In this document: piece after piece, positions 1 to 6,891 of the stretch
Layout of the letters: the number at the start of each line of letters is the position of its first letter
How positions within the stretch are numbered: position 1 is the first letter of the stretch
From: JBJXDT01 sp046153505
Lineage (GTDB): Bacteria > Pseudomonadota > Gammaproteobacteria > Burkholderiales > Methylophilaceae
Direction of reading: 5' to 3'
DNA: 14,234 nucleotides
NCBI GenBank assembly: GCA_046153505.1
Contig: JBJXDT010000100.1
Coordinates: 1-14,234, forward strand
The notes under the pieces: model-generated
Database searches by the model: none
What the model saw: only the letters and a program-made list of their open reading frames with translations
What the model was told of the DNA's origin: nothing
Position numbers and translations under genes: made by a program

Positions 1-72
1 TCTAGCGCCTATTTTAAGAGACTCGTAGTCTTTTATGACTGCGTGTTTTAATTCTTTTGTATACTTAGACAT
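1..72 (-). CDS. IS3-family transposase OrfA, N-terminal 24 residues only
   Basis: The minus-strand ATG at 72-70 opens a frame that runs off the window edge, giving MSKYTKELKHAVIKDYES and six more residues. This is the usual start of the small IS3-type OrfA, whose N-terminal helix-turn-helix binds the element's inverted repeats and which normally makes OrfAB with the DDE integrase by frameshifting. An AAGGTG ribosome-binding site (complement of 81-86) sits 8 nt upstream. The rest of the gene lies outside the window, so activity cannot be judged. Confidence 0.75.
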   Translation of the reverse strand, partial: MSKYTKELKHAVIKDYESLKIGAR

Positions 73-127
73 GAAAACTGCACCTTAGTTAGTTGAACAA
101 AGTGTCCAACTTTTGGGGTGCAGTTCA
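1..127 (-). mobile_element. End of an IS3-family insertion sequence (partial)
   Basis: Read on the minus strand from position 127 inward, the sequence starts TGAACTGCACCCC followed by AAAAGTTGGACA. This resembles the terminal inverted repeat of IS3-family (IS150-group-like) elements, which begin with TG. About 55 nt inside the tip lies the start of a transposase OrfA with a typical IS3 N-terminus. The element continues past the left edge, so its other end, its length and its integrity cannot be seen. A 3-4 bp target duplication is usual for the family; TTC at 128-130 is the candidate. Family assignment rests on the tip and 24 residues only. Confidence 0.8.
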
Positions 128-142
128 TTCGGCGGGTTTTTT
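128..142 (+). terminator. Apparent 3' half of a Rho-independent terminator, split by the IS
   Basis: Directly beyond the IS tip the sequence reads TTC, GGCGGG, then six T. This is the shape of a terminator's loop, right stem arm and U-tract, but no CCCGCC left arm precedes it because the IS occupies that position. The likely reading is that the IS inserted into the loop and the left arm is on its far side, outside the window. This is inference from half a structure. Confidence 0.4.
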
Positions 143-182
143 GTTGGTATAACACAAAGCTAACACTGTCTCCCAATGCAGG

Positions 183-211
183 TTCTTAGGTTTGCTATCA
201 TCAGGTATAAT
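183..211 (+). promoter_or_regulatory. Probable sigma70 promoter of the carbonic anhydrase gene
   Basis: A perfect TATAAT at 206-211 is preceded, with a 17-nt spacer, by TTCTTA at 183-188, a weak -35 (3 of 6). The expected start point is near 218, giving a leader of about 20 nt before the ATG at 240 with an AGGCG ribosome-binding site at 229-233. The perfect -10 is the main support. Confidence 0.5.
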
Positions 212-239
212 TTAAACATAATTTTACTAGGCGTAAAGT

Positions 240-878
240 ATGTATAAACACCCACTTTTAGACCGCGATAAAATAACTCCCCAAGAGGCGCTGGATATTT
301 TAATTGAAGGCAATTATCGTTTTGCTAACAATTTAATTGGCAGTAAAAATATGCAAAATTTGGTGGAAAGTACCAAAAATAAGCAGCATCCGTTCGCCTC
401 GTTTTTAAGTTGTAGTGATTCGCGCGCCCCTGTCGAATTGTTGTTTGATCAAGCTCTTGGTGATATTTTTAGTGTGCGCTTGGCGGGCAATATTGCCTCA
501 GATAAATGCATTGGCAGCTTAGAATTTAGCAGTAAATATTTGGGTAGTAAGTTGATTGTGGTGATGGGTCACAGCAGTTGTGGCGCGGTTAAAGCGGCTT
601 GTGATGACTTTAAAGATGGCCATATTGGCGAGATTGTTAATATGATTAAGCCAGCCATTCGCCACGAAAAATCGATATTGAGTGACAGAAATTCTAGCAA
701 TGAGGCGTTTGTTGCAAAGATTTGTGAGCACAATGTGAGCTATCAAATTGACCAAATTATTCGCACAAGCGATATTGTGCAAGATATGATTACAGCCAAA
801 CAAATTGGCGTAGTAGGTAGCGTTTACGATTTAAATACGGGCAAGGTGCAGTTTTTACCAGAAACATTTAGTCTTTAA
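240..878 (+). CDS. can: Beta-class carbonic anhydrase
   Basis: This is a zinc enzyme for reversible hydration of CO2 to bicarbonate, 212 residues, a normal length for the bacterial beta class. The zinc ligands are visible: Cys58 and Asp60 in SCSDSRAP (with the partner Arg62 of the Asp-Arg dyad), and His111 and Cys114 in MGHSSCGAVKAA. A GVVGSVYDLNTG segment near residue 195 is the usual C-terminal strand. No signal peptide is seen, so it should be cytoplasmic. It is first in a tandem with a bicarbonate transporter gene 46 nt downstream and no terminator between, so co-transcription is likely. The start has an AGGCG site 6 nt upstream. The symbol can is by family; cynT-type naming is possible. 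Confidence 0.92.
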   Translation: MYKHPLLDRDKITPQEALDILIEGNYRFANNLIGSKNMQNLVESTKNKQHPFASFLSCSDSRAPVELLFDQALGDIFSVRLAGNIASDKCIGSLEFSSKYLGSKLIVVMGHSSCGAVKAACDDFKDGHIGEIVNMIKPAIRHEKSILSDRNSSNEAFVAKICEHNVSYQIDQIIRTSDIVQDMITAKQIGVVGSVYDLNTGKVQFLPETFSL

Positions 879-924
879 ATTAATGCGTTAGTAAGTTCTC
901 AATTCTGTAAGGGGTTTGGCGCTA

Positions 925-1866
925 ATGATAGATGTAGTCATCCTATTTTTTATATTGGGTTTAGTCGCGGGGCTTTTGCGTTCTGAGCTCAAACTTCCCG
1001 TTGCCTTGTATGAAACACTTTCACTGGTTTTATTACTTACGATTGGCCTAAAGGGTGGTGAGGGCCTTGCAAAACACGCTTTAGCGCCGTTATTGCCGCA
1101 GCTGGGCGTTGTCATGATGCTGGGCATTGCACAAACCTTCATCGCTTTCTTTATTCTAAGTTTTGTAGGCAAATTAGGGCGCGCTGATGCGGCAGCCACA
1201 GCTGCGCACTATGGCTCAGTCAGTGTTGCCACATTTGCGGTGGCTACAAACTGGTTAATGAGTCGTAATATTGCGTTTGAACCGCAATCTACTATCTTTT
1301 TGACGGTGATGGAAGTGCCAGCAATCATCGTCGGCATCATCCTTGCGCGCGGTTTAAGCAAGCAGACTGATTGGGGCGCGCTGGCGCATGAGAGCTTTTT
1401 GGGCAAGGGCGTCACTTTGCTTATTGGGGGCATGGCCATTGGTTGGGTTGCTGGACCAGAAGGATTAACGCCAATTAAAACTTTATTTTATGATCTATTT
1501 AAGGGCGCATTGGCCTTGTTTCTTTTGGAGATGGGTCTAATTGTTGCGCGGCAAGCGGGTGAGTTGCGTAAGCGCGGCGTGTTTATTATCGCGTTTGGTA
1601 TATTGATGCCATTGTTATCGGCTTTGCTGGGCTCGGCGTGTGGTATTGCCTTGGGGCTTTCGGTGGGAGGTACTACCTTACTCACCACTTTGGCTGCCAG
1701 CGCATCTTACATTGCTGTGCCCGCCACCATGCGTTTGGCAATTCCTGAGGCGAATCCTGCATTGTCACTAGCCGCCGTGCTTGGCGTCACTTTTCCATTT
1801 AATATTTTAGTGGGCATTCCACTTTACCACTGGTTGGGTATAGAACTAACAGGAGTGATGGCATGA
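925..1866 (+). CDS. sbtA: SbtA-type sodium-dependent bicarbonate transporter
   Basis: This is a polytopic inner-membrane protein of 313 residues with about ten hydrophobic segments, of the SbtA family (formerly DUF897). Known cyanobacterial members are high-affinity Na+/HCO3- symporters. Family signs are the N-terminal LKLPVALYETLSLVLLLTIG followed by LKGGEGL, which matches the SbtA 'IPEAIYKF..LLIKVGLTGG' pattern, and the C-terminal ATMRLAIPEANPALSLA. I chose ATG 925 over TTG 916 because AAGGGG at 909-914 is 10 nt from the ATG but only 1 nt from the TTG. Its stop overlaps the next start in ATGA, so translation is coupled to the PII-like regulator, which supports the transporter call. Substrate specificity is inferred from the family. 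Confidence 0.85.
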   Translation: MIDVVILFFILGLVAGLLRSELKLPVALYETLSLVLLLTIGLKGGEGLAKHALAPLLPQLGVVMMLGIAQTFIAFFILSFVGKLGRADAAATAAHYGSVSVATFAVATNWLMSRNIAFEPQSTIFLTVMEVPAIIVGIILARGLSKQTDWGALAHESFLGKGVTLLIGGMAIGWVAGPEGLTPIKTLFYDLFKGALALFLLEMGLIVARQAGELRKRGVFIIAFGILMPLLSALLGSACGIALGLSVGGTTLLTTLAASASYIAVPATMRLAIPEANPALSLAAVLGVTFPFNILVGIPLYHWLGIELTGVMA

Positions 1867-2171
1867 CTTTAATCATAGAAAAAAGAACGCTATTAACTAT
1901 TATTACAGAAAGTGTGATTGAGGAAACGCTGTTGAAAGAATTGGAAAAATTGGGTATTCGCGGCTACACCGTTTCCGATTCACGTGGCCGTGGCGGTCGA
2001 GGTGTGCGCGATGCGACATGGGGGGAGGTTTCCAATATTCGTCTCGAAGTGATTTGCGCGCGTACTGTGGCTGAAACTGTTCTCAACCATATTCAGAGCC
2101 ATTACTACGCCAATTATGCAATGGTTGCTTTTTTGCAAGAAGTCGAGATTTTGCGCCCTGACAAATTCTAG
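1863..2171 (+). CDS. sbtB: PII-like signalling protein, SbtB type
   Basis: This 102-residue protein has the ferredoxin-like PII fold pattern and aligns by eye with cyanobacterial SbtB. GIRGYTVSDSRGRGGRGVRD (about residues 32-51) corresponds to the GYTV strand and the glycine/arginine-rich T-loop, and YANYAMVAFLQEVEIL (about 83-98) to the NDYAG...EVL strand. SbtB proteins bind adenine nucleotides including cAMP and AMP and gate SbtA from the cytoplasmic face. The 4-nt overlap with sbtA fits a dedicated partner. It ends shortly after that strand, at RPDKF, and lacks the C-terminal CGPxGC tail of many cyanobacterial SbtBs. It is not GlnB/GlnK: the classical uridylylated T-loop tyrosine context is absent. 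Nucleotide binding is inferred. Confidence 0.82.
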   Translation: MTLIIEKRTLLTIITESVIEETLLKELEKLGIRGYTVSDSRGRGGRGVRDATWGEVSNIRLEVICARTVAETVLNHIQSHYYANYAMVAFLQEVEILRPDKF

Positions 2172-2513
2172 TTAGCGGTGGCCTTCTTTTGCCATATTAA
2201 TGCTGTATTTTGGAATTTCCACCACTAAATCGGTCTTGCCGACAATGGCTTGACAACTTAAGCGCGAAAGGGGCTCTAAGCCCCATGCTTTATCCAGCAA
2301 ATCTTCTTCATTCTCTTGCGCCTCATTCAGCGTGTAATAGCCTTCACGCACAATCACATGGCAGGTGGTGCAAGCGCAAACTTGGTCACATGCGTGGTCA
2401 ATATCAATTTCGTTATCAAGCAAGTTTTGGCAAATAGATTCGCCTTCTTTAGCGTCAAAAGCTGCGCCTTCTGGGCAAAGTTCAATATGTGGAAGTACAA
2501 TAATTTGTGGCAT
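2172..2513 (-). CDS. fdx: ISC-type [2Fe-2S] ferredoxin
   Basis: This is the adrenodoxin-like ferredoxin of the ISC system, 113 residues. It donates electrons during cluster assembly on IscU and to the sulfane sulfur on IscS. Cluster ligands are Cys42, Cys48, Cys51 and Cys87 (HACDQVCACTTCHV and SRLSCQAIV), the same numbering as E. coli Fdx; the extra conserved Cys46 is also present. DKAWGLEPLSRLSC is the family signature. It is the last gene of the operon, 20 nt after hscA, with no clear Shine-Dalgarno site. Its stop codon abuts the stop of the convergent sbtB with no base between. No iscX follows on this strand. Confidence 0.95.
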   Translation of the reverse strand: MPQIIVLPHIELCPEGAAFDAKEGESICQNLLDNEIDIDHACDQVCACTTCHVIVREGYYTLNEAQENEEDLLDKAWGLEPLSRLSCQAIVGKTDLVVEIPKYSINMAKEGHR

Positions 2514-2533
2514 GTTGGCTTTACGAAAACAGT

Positions 2534-4411
2534 CTATAAGTTAATTGCATCAATATTTTTACCAGCCAAGGCGTGACTTACACTCGCATCCATACGCTTA
2601 GCAGCAAATGCTTCAGTGGCTAGGTTAAGCGCTTCGGTTGCGTTGCGAATTGTATCTGCATCTTGACCTATCAGCAGGTTTTTTAGTGTTTTAAGTTCAG
2701 ATTCAATCGCATTCTTTTCTTTCGAGCTAAGCAATCTAGCGTCTTGATTCAAGGCCGCCTCAATCGCAAACAACAGGCTTTCTGCTTCTACTTTTGCCTC
2801 GACTAAGCTGCGCGCTTGTTTATCTCTTTCCGCCGCACCAAAGCTTGATTTCAACATGGCCAGCATTTGCTCCTCACTCAGGCCATAACTGGGTTTAACC
2901 ACAATATTGGCCTCAACATTACTTGTGGTTTCGCGTGCAGAAACACTTAACAAGCCATCTGCGTCTATGGTGAAAGTGACACGTATACGCGCGGCACCTG
3001 CCACCATCGGTGGAATACCGCGCAATTCAAACTTAGCAAGTGAACGGCAATCGGTCATTAGTTCGCGTTCACCCTGTAATATATGAATGCTCATTGCAGT
3101 CTGACCATCTTTGAATGTGGTGAATTCTTGCGCGCGCGCAATTGGTAATGTCGAATTACGGGGAATAATTTTTTCTACCAAGCCGCCCATGGTTTCTAAT
3201 CCTAGTGAAAGCGGTGTAACATCAAGCAACAATAAGTCATTTTGACTTTTGTTTCCTGCCAAGGTATTGGCTTGAATCGCAGCACCTAGCGCTACCACTT
3301 TGTCAGGGTCTAAGTTATTGAGCGGCGCTTGCTTAAAAAAGTCTGCGACCGCGATTTGAATCTGTGGCATGCGCGTTGCACCACCTACCATCACCACACC
3401 TTTAACGTCTTCGATGTTGAGCCCAGCATCGCGTAGCGCTTTTTTGCACGGGCCCAAGGTTTTTTGCACTAAGGTTTGTGTTAAATCGTTAAAAATTTGA
3501 GTGTTGAGAAATAAGTTAAGAATCTCACCAGTGCTTAAAACGCAGGTAATTTGTGCGCTTGCGTGATCGGTTAGCCACTCTTTGGCCTCACGTGCCTTGG
3601 TGAGAAGGGCGCGCATGTCTTGTGCATTGGGTGGTGTGCATTTAGGATGTGCCGCCATGCGTTGGTCAAGTATCCAGCAAAAAATTCGACGGTCAAAATC
3701 ATCGCCACCTAGCGCAGAATCGCCATGAGTCGAGAGCACCTCAAACACGCCTTTGCTAAGTTTGAGGATGGAAATATCAAATGTACCACCACCTAGGTCG
3801 TAAATCACATAAGTGCCTTCAACGCCGTTGTCTAAACCATAAGCCACTGCCGCTGCTGTTGGCTCGTTTAGTAAGCGAAGTACGTGCAAACCTGCAAGTT
3901 TGGCGGCATCTTTGGTGGCTTGGCGCTGTGCATCATCGAAATAGGCGGGCACGGTAATGACAGCGCCAATTAGTTCTCCGCCCAGTGACTTTTCGGCACG
4001 AGTTTTTAGCGTTTTGAGGATTTCAGCAGAGATTTCAACAGGGCTTTTAATGCCTGCGCGAGTTGCAATTTGCAACATGCCATCTTGATCGACAAATTGA
4101 TAAGGTTGGCTTGATACATCAATATCTTTTAAGCCTCGCCCCATAAAGCGTTTGGCAGAAGCAATGGTGTTTTGCGGATCTTGCGATTGCGCGTACTGGG
4201 CCTCGTAACCCACAACTATGTTGTCTTCTGCTAAGTAGCGCACAACGGAAGGTAATAAAGCATGGCCGTCCTTGTCTAGTAGCACGTTAGCAGTACCGCT
4301 GCGCACAGTTGCAACCAGTGAGTTGGTAGTGCCAAGGTCTATACCTACCGCTAGTCGATGTTGATGGGGTGCGGTCGATTGCCCAGGTTCTGAAATTTGA
4401 AGTAAAGCCAT
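2534..4411 (-). CDS. hscA: Fe-S assembly Hsp70 chaperone HscA
   Basis: This is a specialised DnaK-type ATPase of 625 residues (E. coli about 616) that, with HscB, binds IscU and drives cluster transfer. The nucleotide-binding domain starts at about residue 20 with AVGIDLGTTNSLVATV. It continues with VITVPAYFDDAQRQATKDAA (about 151-170), LLNEPTAAAVAYGLD (180-194) and YDLGGGTFDISIL (204-216), then VVMVGGATRMPQIQ. The substrate-binding domain begins at DVTPLSLGLETMGG and is followed by a helical lid rich in Ala, Glu and Lys. A non-conserved N-terminal stretch of about 18 residues precedes the ATPase core, as in other HscA. The start is 3 nt after the hscB stop, with no good ribosome-binding site, suggesting coupled translation. 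Confidence 0.96.
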   Translation of the reverse strand: MALLQISEPGQSTAPHQHRLAVGIDLGTTNSLVATVRSGTANVLLDKDGHALLPSVVRYLAEDNIVVGYEAQYAQSQDPQNTIASAKRFMGRGLKDIDVSSQPYQFVDQDGMLQIATRAGIKSPVEISAEILKTLKTRAEKSLGGELIGAVITVPAYFDDAQRQATKDAAKLAGLHVLRLLNEPTAAAVAYGLDNGVEGTYVIYDLGGGTFDISILKLSKGVFEVLSTHGDSALGGDDFDRRIFCWILDQRMAAHPKCTPPNAQDMRALLTKAREAKEWLTDHASAQITCVLSTGEILNLFLNTQIFNDLTQTLVQKTLGPCKKALRDAGLNIEDVKGVVMVGGATRMPQIQIAVADFFKQAPLNNLDPDKVVALGAAIQANTLAGNKSQNDLLLLDVTPLSLGLETMGGLVEKIIPRNSTLPIARAQEFTTFKDGQTAMSIHILQGERELMTDCRSLAKFELRGIPPMVAGAARIRVTFTIDADGLLSVSARETTSNVEANIVVKPSYGLSEEQMLAMLKSSFGAAERDKQARSLVEAKVEAESLLFAIEAALNQDARLLSSKEKNAIESELKTLKNLLIGQDADTIRNATEALNLATEAFAAKRMDASVSHALAGKNIDAINL

Positions 4412-4414
4412 GTT

Positions 4415-4933
4415 TTAGTCTAACTGCTCAATTGCTGTGTCTATGTCTGCGCACACTTTATCAATAAAAATAAGCTTTCGCGTAGTTTCACGTGCGGCTA
4501 ATGGTGCATTTTTGTTATCAAATAACTCAATCAACTCGGCTTGTAAAGTCTTTGCTTCGGTTTGCATCTCTTTGTGAAGCAGTCCTAGCGCATGAATATC
4601 TTTAGCTTGCTTTGCATCATCAAGCGCCTCGCGCCATTCCATGGTCTGCATTAAAAAATCTGCGGGCATGCTAGTATTTGTTTCAGAGTTTGCTTGAATG
4701 CCTTGGAGACTCAATAAATATGTGGCTCGCAGGGCCGGGTTTTTTAAGGTGGAATAGGCTTCGTTGGCTAAAGTTGCAGTTTGCATAGAGTGAAGCTTTT
4801 CAGTGGTGGTGCCTGTGACAAAACGATCTGGATGCACTTCGGATTGAATTTTTCTAAAATTTGCCTCTAAAGCCTGCAAATCAATATTGAATATCGGTTT
4901 TAGTCCAAAAAGTACAAAATAGTTTTCACTCAC
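4415..4933 (-). CDS. hscB: J-domain co-chaperone HscB
   Basis: HscB is a DnaJ-type co-chaperone that delivers IscU to HscA and stimulates its ATPase. The 172-residue length matches the family. The N-terminal J domain carries the diagnostic His34-Pro35-Asp36 in SEVHPDRFV, flanked by NYFVLFGLKP and the ANEAYSTLKNPALRATYLL helix. The C-terminal three-helix domain starts with DFLMQTMEWREALDDA (about residues 91-106), which in E. coli contacts IscU. The start codon is GTG and overlaps the iscA stop by 4 nt (GTGA, 4930-4933), so expression probably depends on re-initiation after iscA. No zinc-finger cysteines are present, as expected for bacterial HscB. Confidence 0.94.
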   Translation of the reverse strand: MSENYFVLFGLKPIFNIDLQALEANFRKIQSEVHPDRFVTGTTTEKLHSMQTATLANEAYSTLKNPALRATYLLSLQGIQANSETNTSMPADFLMQTMEWREALDDAKQAKDIHALGLLHKEMQTEAKTLQAELIELFDNKNAPLAARETTRKLIFIDKVCADIDTAIEQLD

Positions 4934-5253
4934 ACAGTAAAGCTTTCACCACAACCACATTCATCTTTCACGTTTGGGTTATTAAACTTAAACCCCTCGT
5001 TCAAGCCTTCTTTTGTAAAGTCGAGCTCTGTACCGTCGATATAAACCAAACTTTTTGGATCAACAATCACTTTAACGCCGTGACTTTCAAACGCCAAGTC
5101 ATCTACTAGCATATCGTCTACAAATTCAAGCGTATAAGCCATGCCAGAGCAGCCAGTGGTTTTAACACCCAAGCGCAAGCCTATGCCTTTGCCTCGATTG
5201 GCAAGGAATTTCTCAACGCGTGTTGCCGCGGCAGGAGTTAAGCTTATCGCCAT
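4930..5253 (-). CDS. iscA: A-type Fe-S carrier IscA
   Basis: IscA is a 107-residue A-type carrier that receives clusters from IscU and passes them to target apoproteins. The three cluster cysteines are present: Cys35 in KTTGCSGMAY, and Cys99 and Cys101 in DECGCGESF, identical in numbering to E. coli IscA. The start codon overlaps the last base of the iscU stop (TAATG), with an AGAGG ribosome-binding site inside the iscU 3' end. The spacing fits IscA rather than ErpA or a generic HesB protein, as does its place between iscU and hscB. Confidence 0.95.
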   Translation of the reverse strand: MAISLTPAAATRVEKFLANRGKGIGLRLGVKTTGCSGMAYTLEFVDDMLVDDLAFESHGVKVIVDPKSLVYIDGTELDFTKEGLNEGFKFNNPNVKDECGCGESFTV

Positions 5254-5651
5254 TACGCTGCCTCTTTTGCTGCTGCTTGTTTTGCTTTAATGTCGGCTAC
5301 TGCTGCTTTGATAGCATCCTCTGCCAACACCGAGCAGTGGATTTTTACTGGTGGTAAAGCAAGCTCTTCAGCAATGGCAGAGTTCTTAATCTCGTATGCT
5401 TCATCCACCGTTTTGCCTTTTAACCATTCGGTAACGAGCGAGCTAGAAGCAATCGCAGAGCCGCAACCATAGGTTTTAAATTTGGCGTCCTCGATAATGC
5501 CATCATCGTTCACTTTAATCATCAGTTTCATCACGTCACCGCAGGCAGGCGCGCCAACCATGCCTGTGCCTACTTGAGGGTCATTTTTATCTAAAGAGCC
5601 AACGTTTCTTGGGTTCTCGTAGTGATCTAATACTTTATCTGAATATGCCAT
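5253..5651 (-). CDS. iscU: Fe-S cluster scaffold IscU
   Basis: IscU is the scaffold on which iron and IscS-derived sulfur form [2Fe-2S] and [4Fe-4S] clusters. The protein has 132 residues. Ligands are Cys37 (GAPACGDVM, with Asp39), Cys63 (YGCGSAIASSS), His105 and Cys106. The HscA recognition motif LPPVK is at 99-103, all in the same positions as in E. coli. The last dozen residues are an Ala/Lys-rich tail (KAKQAAAKEAA), slightly longer than in E. coli. An AAGGAG ribosome-binding site overlaps the iscS stop codon (TAAGGAG), the strongest Shine-Dalgarno in the operon, consistent with high scaffold demand. Confidence 0.97.
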   Translation of the reverse strand: MAYSDKVLDHYENPRNVGSLDKNDPQVGTGMVGAPACGDVMKLMIKVNDDGIIEDAKFKTYGCGSAIASSSLVTEWLKGKTVDEAYEIKNSAIAEELALPPVKIHCSVLAEDAIKAAVADIKAKQAAAKEAA

Positions 5652-5661
5652 TTAATACTCC

Positions 5662-6882
5662 TTAGTGGGCAGCCCATTCGACTTTACTGATGTCGATGCC
5701 GTCCTTAAACATTTCCCAAAGTGGGGATAATTCACGCAATTTGCCAATTTTTTCTTTCAAAAGCGCAATCGTATAATCTACATCTGCTTCTGTGGTAAAG
5801 CGACCAATAGAGAAGCGGATTGAGCTATGTGCAAGTTCGTCGCTGCGACCTAATGCACGTAAAACATAACTTGGCTCCAAGCTGGCAGAAGTGCATGCAG
5901 AACCGCTTGAAACCGCAATACCTTTAATTGCCATAATGAGTGATTCGCCTTCCACAAAGTTAAAGCTAATATTCAAATTGTGTGGGATACGGTGCGCTAA
6001 ATCACCATTTACGTAGGTTTCTTCGATGGTTTCTAAACCATGCAAGAGTTTATCGCGCAACATACGGATACGCTCGTTTTCTGTTGCCATTTCTTCACGG
6101 GCAATTCTAAACGCTTCACCCATACCAACAATTTGATGTGTCGCCAACGTGCCAGAACGCATGCCACGCTCGTGGCCGCCGCCGTGCATTTGTGCCTCAA
6201 TGCGGATGCGTGGTTTGCGACGCACATATAAAGCACCAATGCCTTTGGGGCCATAGGTTTTATGTGCACTAAAGCTCATTAAATCAACAGGTAATGTTTC
6301 TAAATCAATTTTAACTTTGCCCGTCGCTTGTGCGGCATCCACGTGAAAAATAATATTATTCTCACGGCAAACTTTGCCTATCGATTCAATATCTTGAATC
6401 ACTCCAATTTCGTTATTCACCAACATCACGGAAGCCAAGACGGTATCAGGACGTATCGCCGCTTTAAATTTCTCTAAACTCACCAAGCCATTCGATTCTG
6501 GCTCTAAAAAGGTAGCCTCAAATCCTTGACGTTCTAATTCGCGAACAGGGTCAATCACCGCTTTGTGTTCGGTAGCCACGGTAATGATGTGTTTTCCCTT
6601 GGTGCCAGCATAGAAGTTTGCCGCGCCTTTAATCGCTAAGTTGTTTGATTCGGTAGCGCCTGATGTCCACACAATTTCACGGGGGTCGGCACCTACTAAT
6701 TTAGCCACTTCTTCACGCGCATTTTCTACAGCTTTTTCTGCAGTCCAACCGTATGGGTGGCTACGCGAAGCGGGATTTCCATACTCCTCAGTTAGGAACG
6801 GAATCATTTTTGCGGCGACGCGAGGATCAACTGGCGTTGTTGCCGAATAATCGAGGTAAATTGGTTTTCTTTCTATTGTCAT
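5662..6882 (-). CDS. iscS: Cysteine desulfurase IscS
   Basis: IscS is a PLP enzyme that converts cysteine to alanine and a protein persulfide, the sulfur source for IscU and for tRNA thiolation. It has 406 residues (E. coli 404). PLP Lys208 lies in SFSAHKTYGPKG, His106 stacks on the cofactor in TEHKAVID, and Asp182/Gln185 lie in HVDAAQATGK. The persulfide cysteine Cys330 lies in SSGSACTSASLEPSYVL. All are offset by two from E. coli. The C-terminal tail SPLWEMFKDGIDISKVEWAAH, which in E. coli helps dock IscU, is intact, so this is the housekeeping IscS. It lies 9 nt after the stop of the paralogous desulfurase gene, with a modest AAAGAAAG ribosome-binding site. Confidence 0.97.
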   Translation of the reverse strand: MTIERKPIYLDYSATTPVDPRVAAKMIPFLTEEYGNPASRSHPYGWTAEKAVENAREEVAKLVGADPREIVWTSGATESNNLAIKGAANFYAGTKGKHIITVATEHKAVIDPVRELERQGFEATFLEPESNGLVSLEKFKAAIRPDTVLASVMLVNNEIGVIQDIESIGKVCRENNIIFHVDAAQATGKVKIDLETLPVDLMSFSAHKTYGPKGIGALYVRRKPRIRIEAQMHGGGHERGMRSGTLATHQIVGMGEAFRIAREEMATENERIRMLRDKLLHGLETIEETYVNGDLAHRIPHNLNISFNFVEGESLIMAIKGIAVSSGSACTSASLEPSYVLRALGRSDELAHSSIRFSIGRFTTEADVDYTIALLKEKIGKLRELSPLWEMFKDGIDISKVEWAAH

Positions 6883-6891
6883 ATACTTTCT

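Noticed and set aside
93..153. Outward promoter from the IS end driving the carbonic anhydrase gene
   Set aside because: A TATAAC at 148-153 has only a poor -35 across the junction (TTCATT, 3 of 6), and no good -10 follows the TTGAAC at 93-98. The native TATAAT at 206-211 is a better explanation.
519..803. Antisense open frame in the carbonic anhydrase gene
   Set aside because: It lies wholly opposite a clearly conserved enzyme and shows no family motif or ribosome-binding site. The same applies to the many frames opposite iscS, the second desulfurase, cysE and mutS.
916..924. TTG start for sbtA
   Set aside because: The AAGGGG site ends 1 nt before this codon, too close for initiation. ATG 925 has a usable 10-nt spacing.
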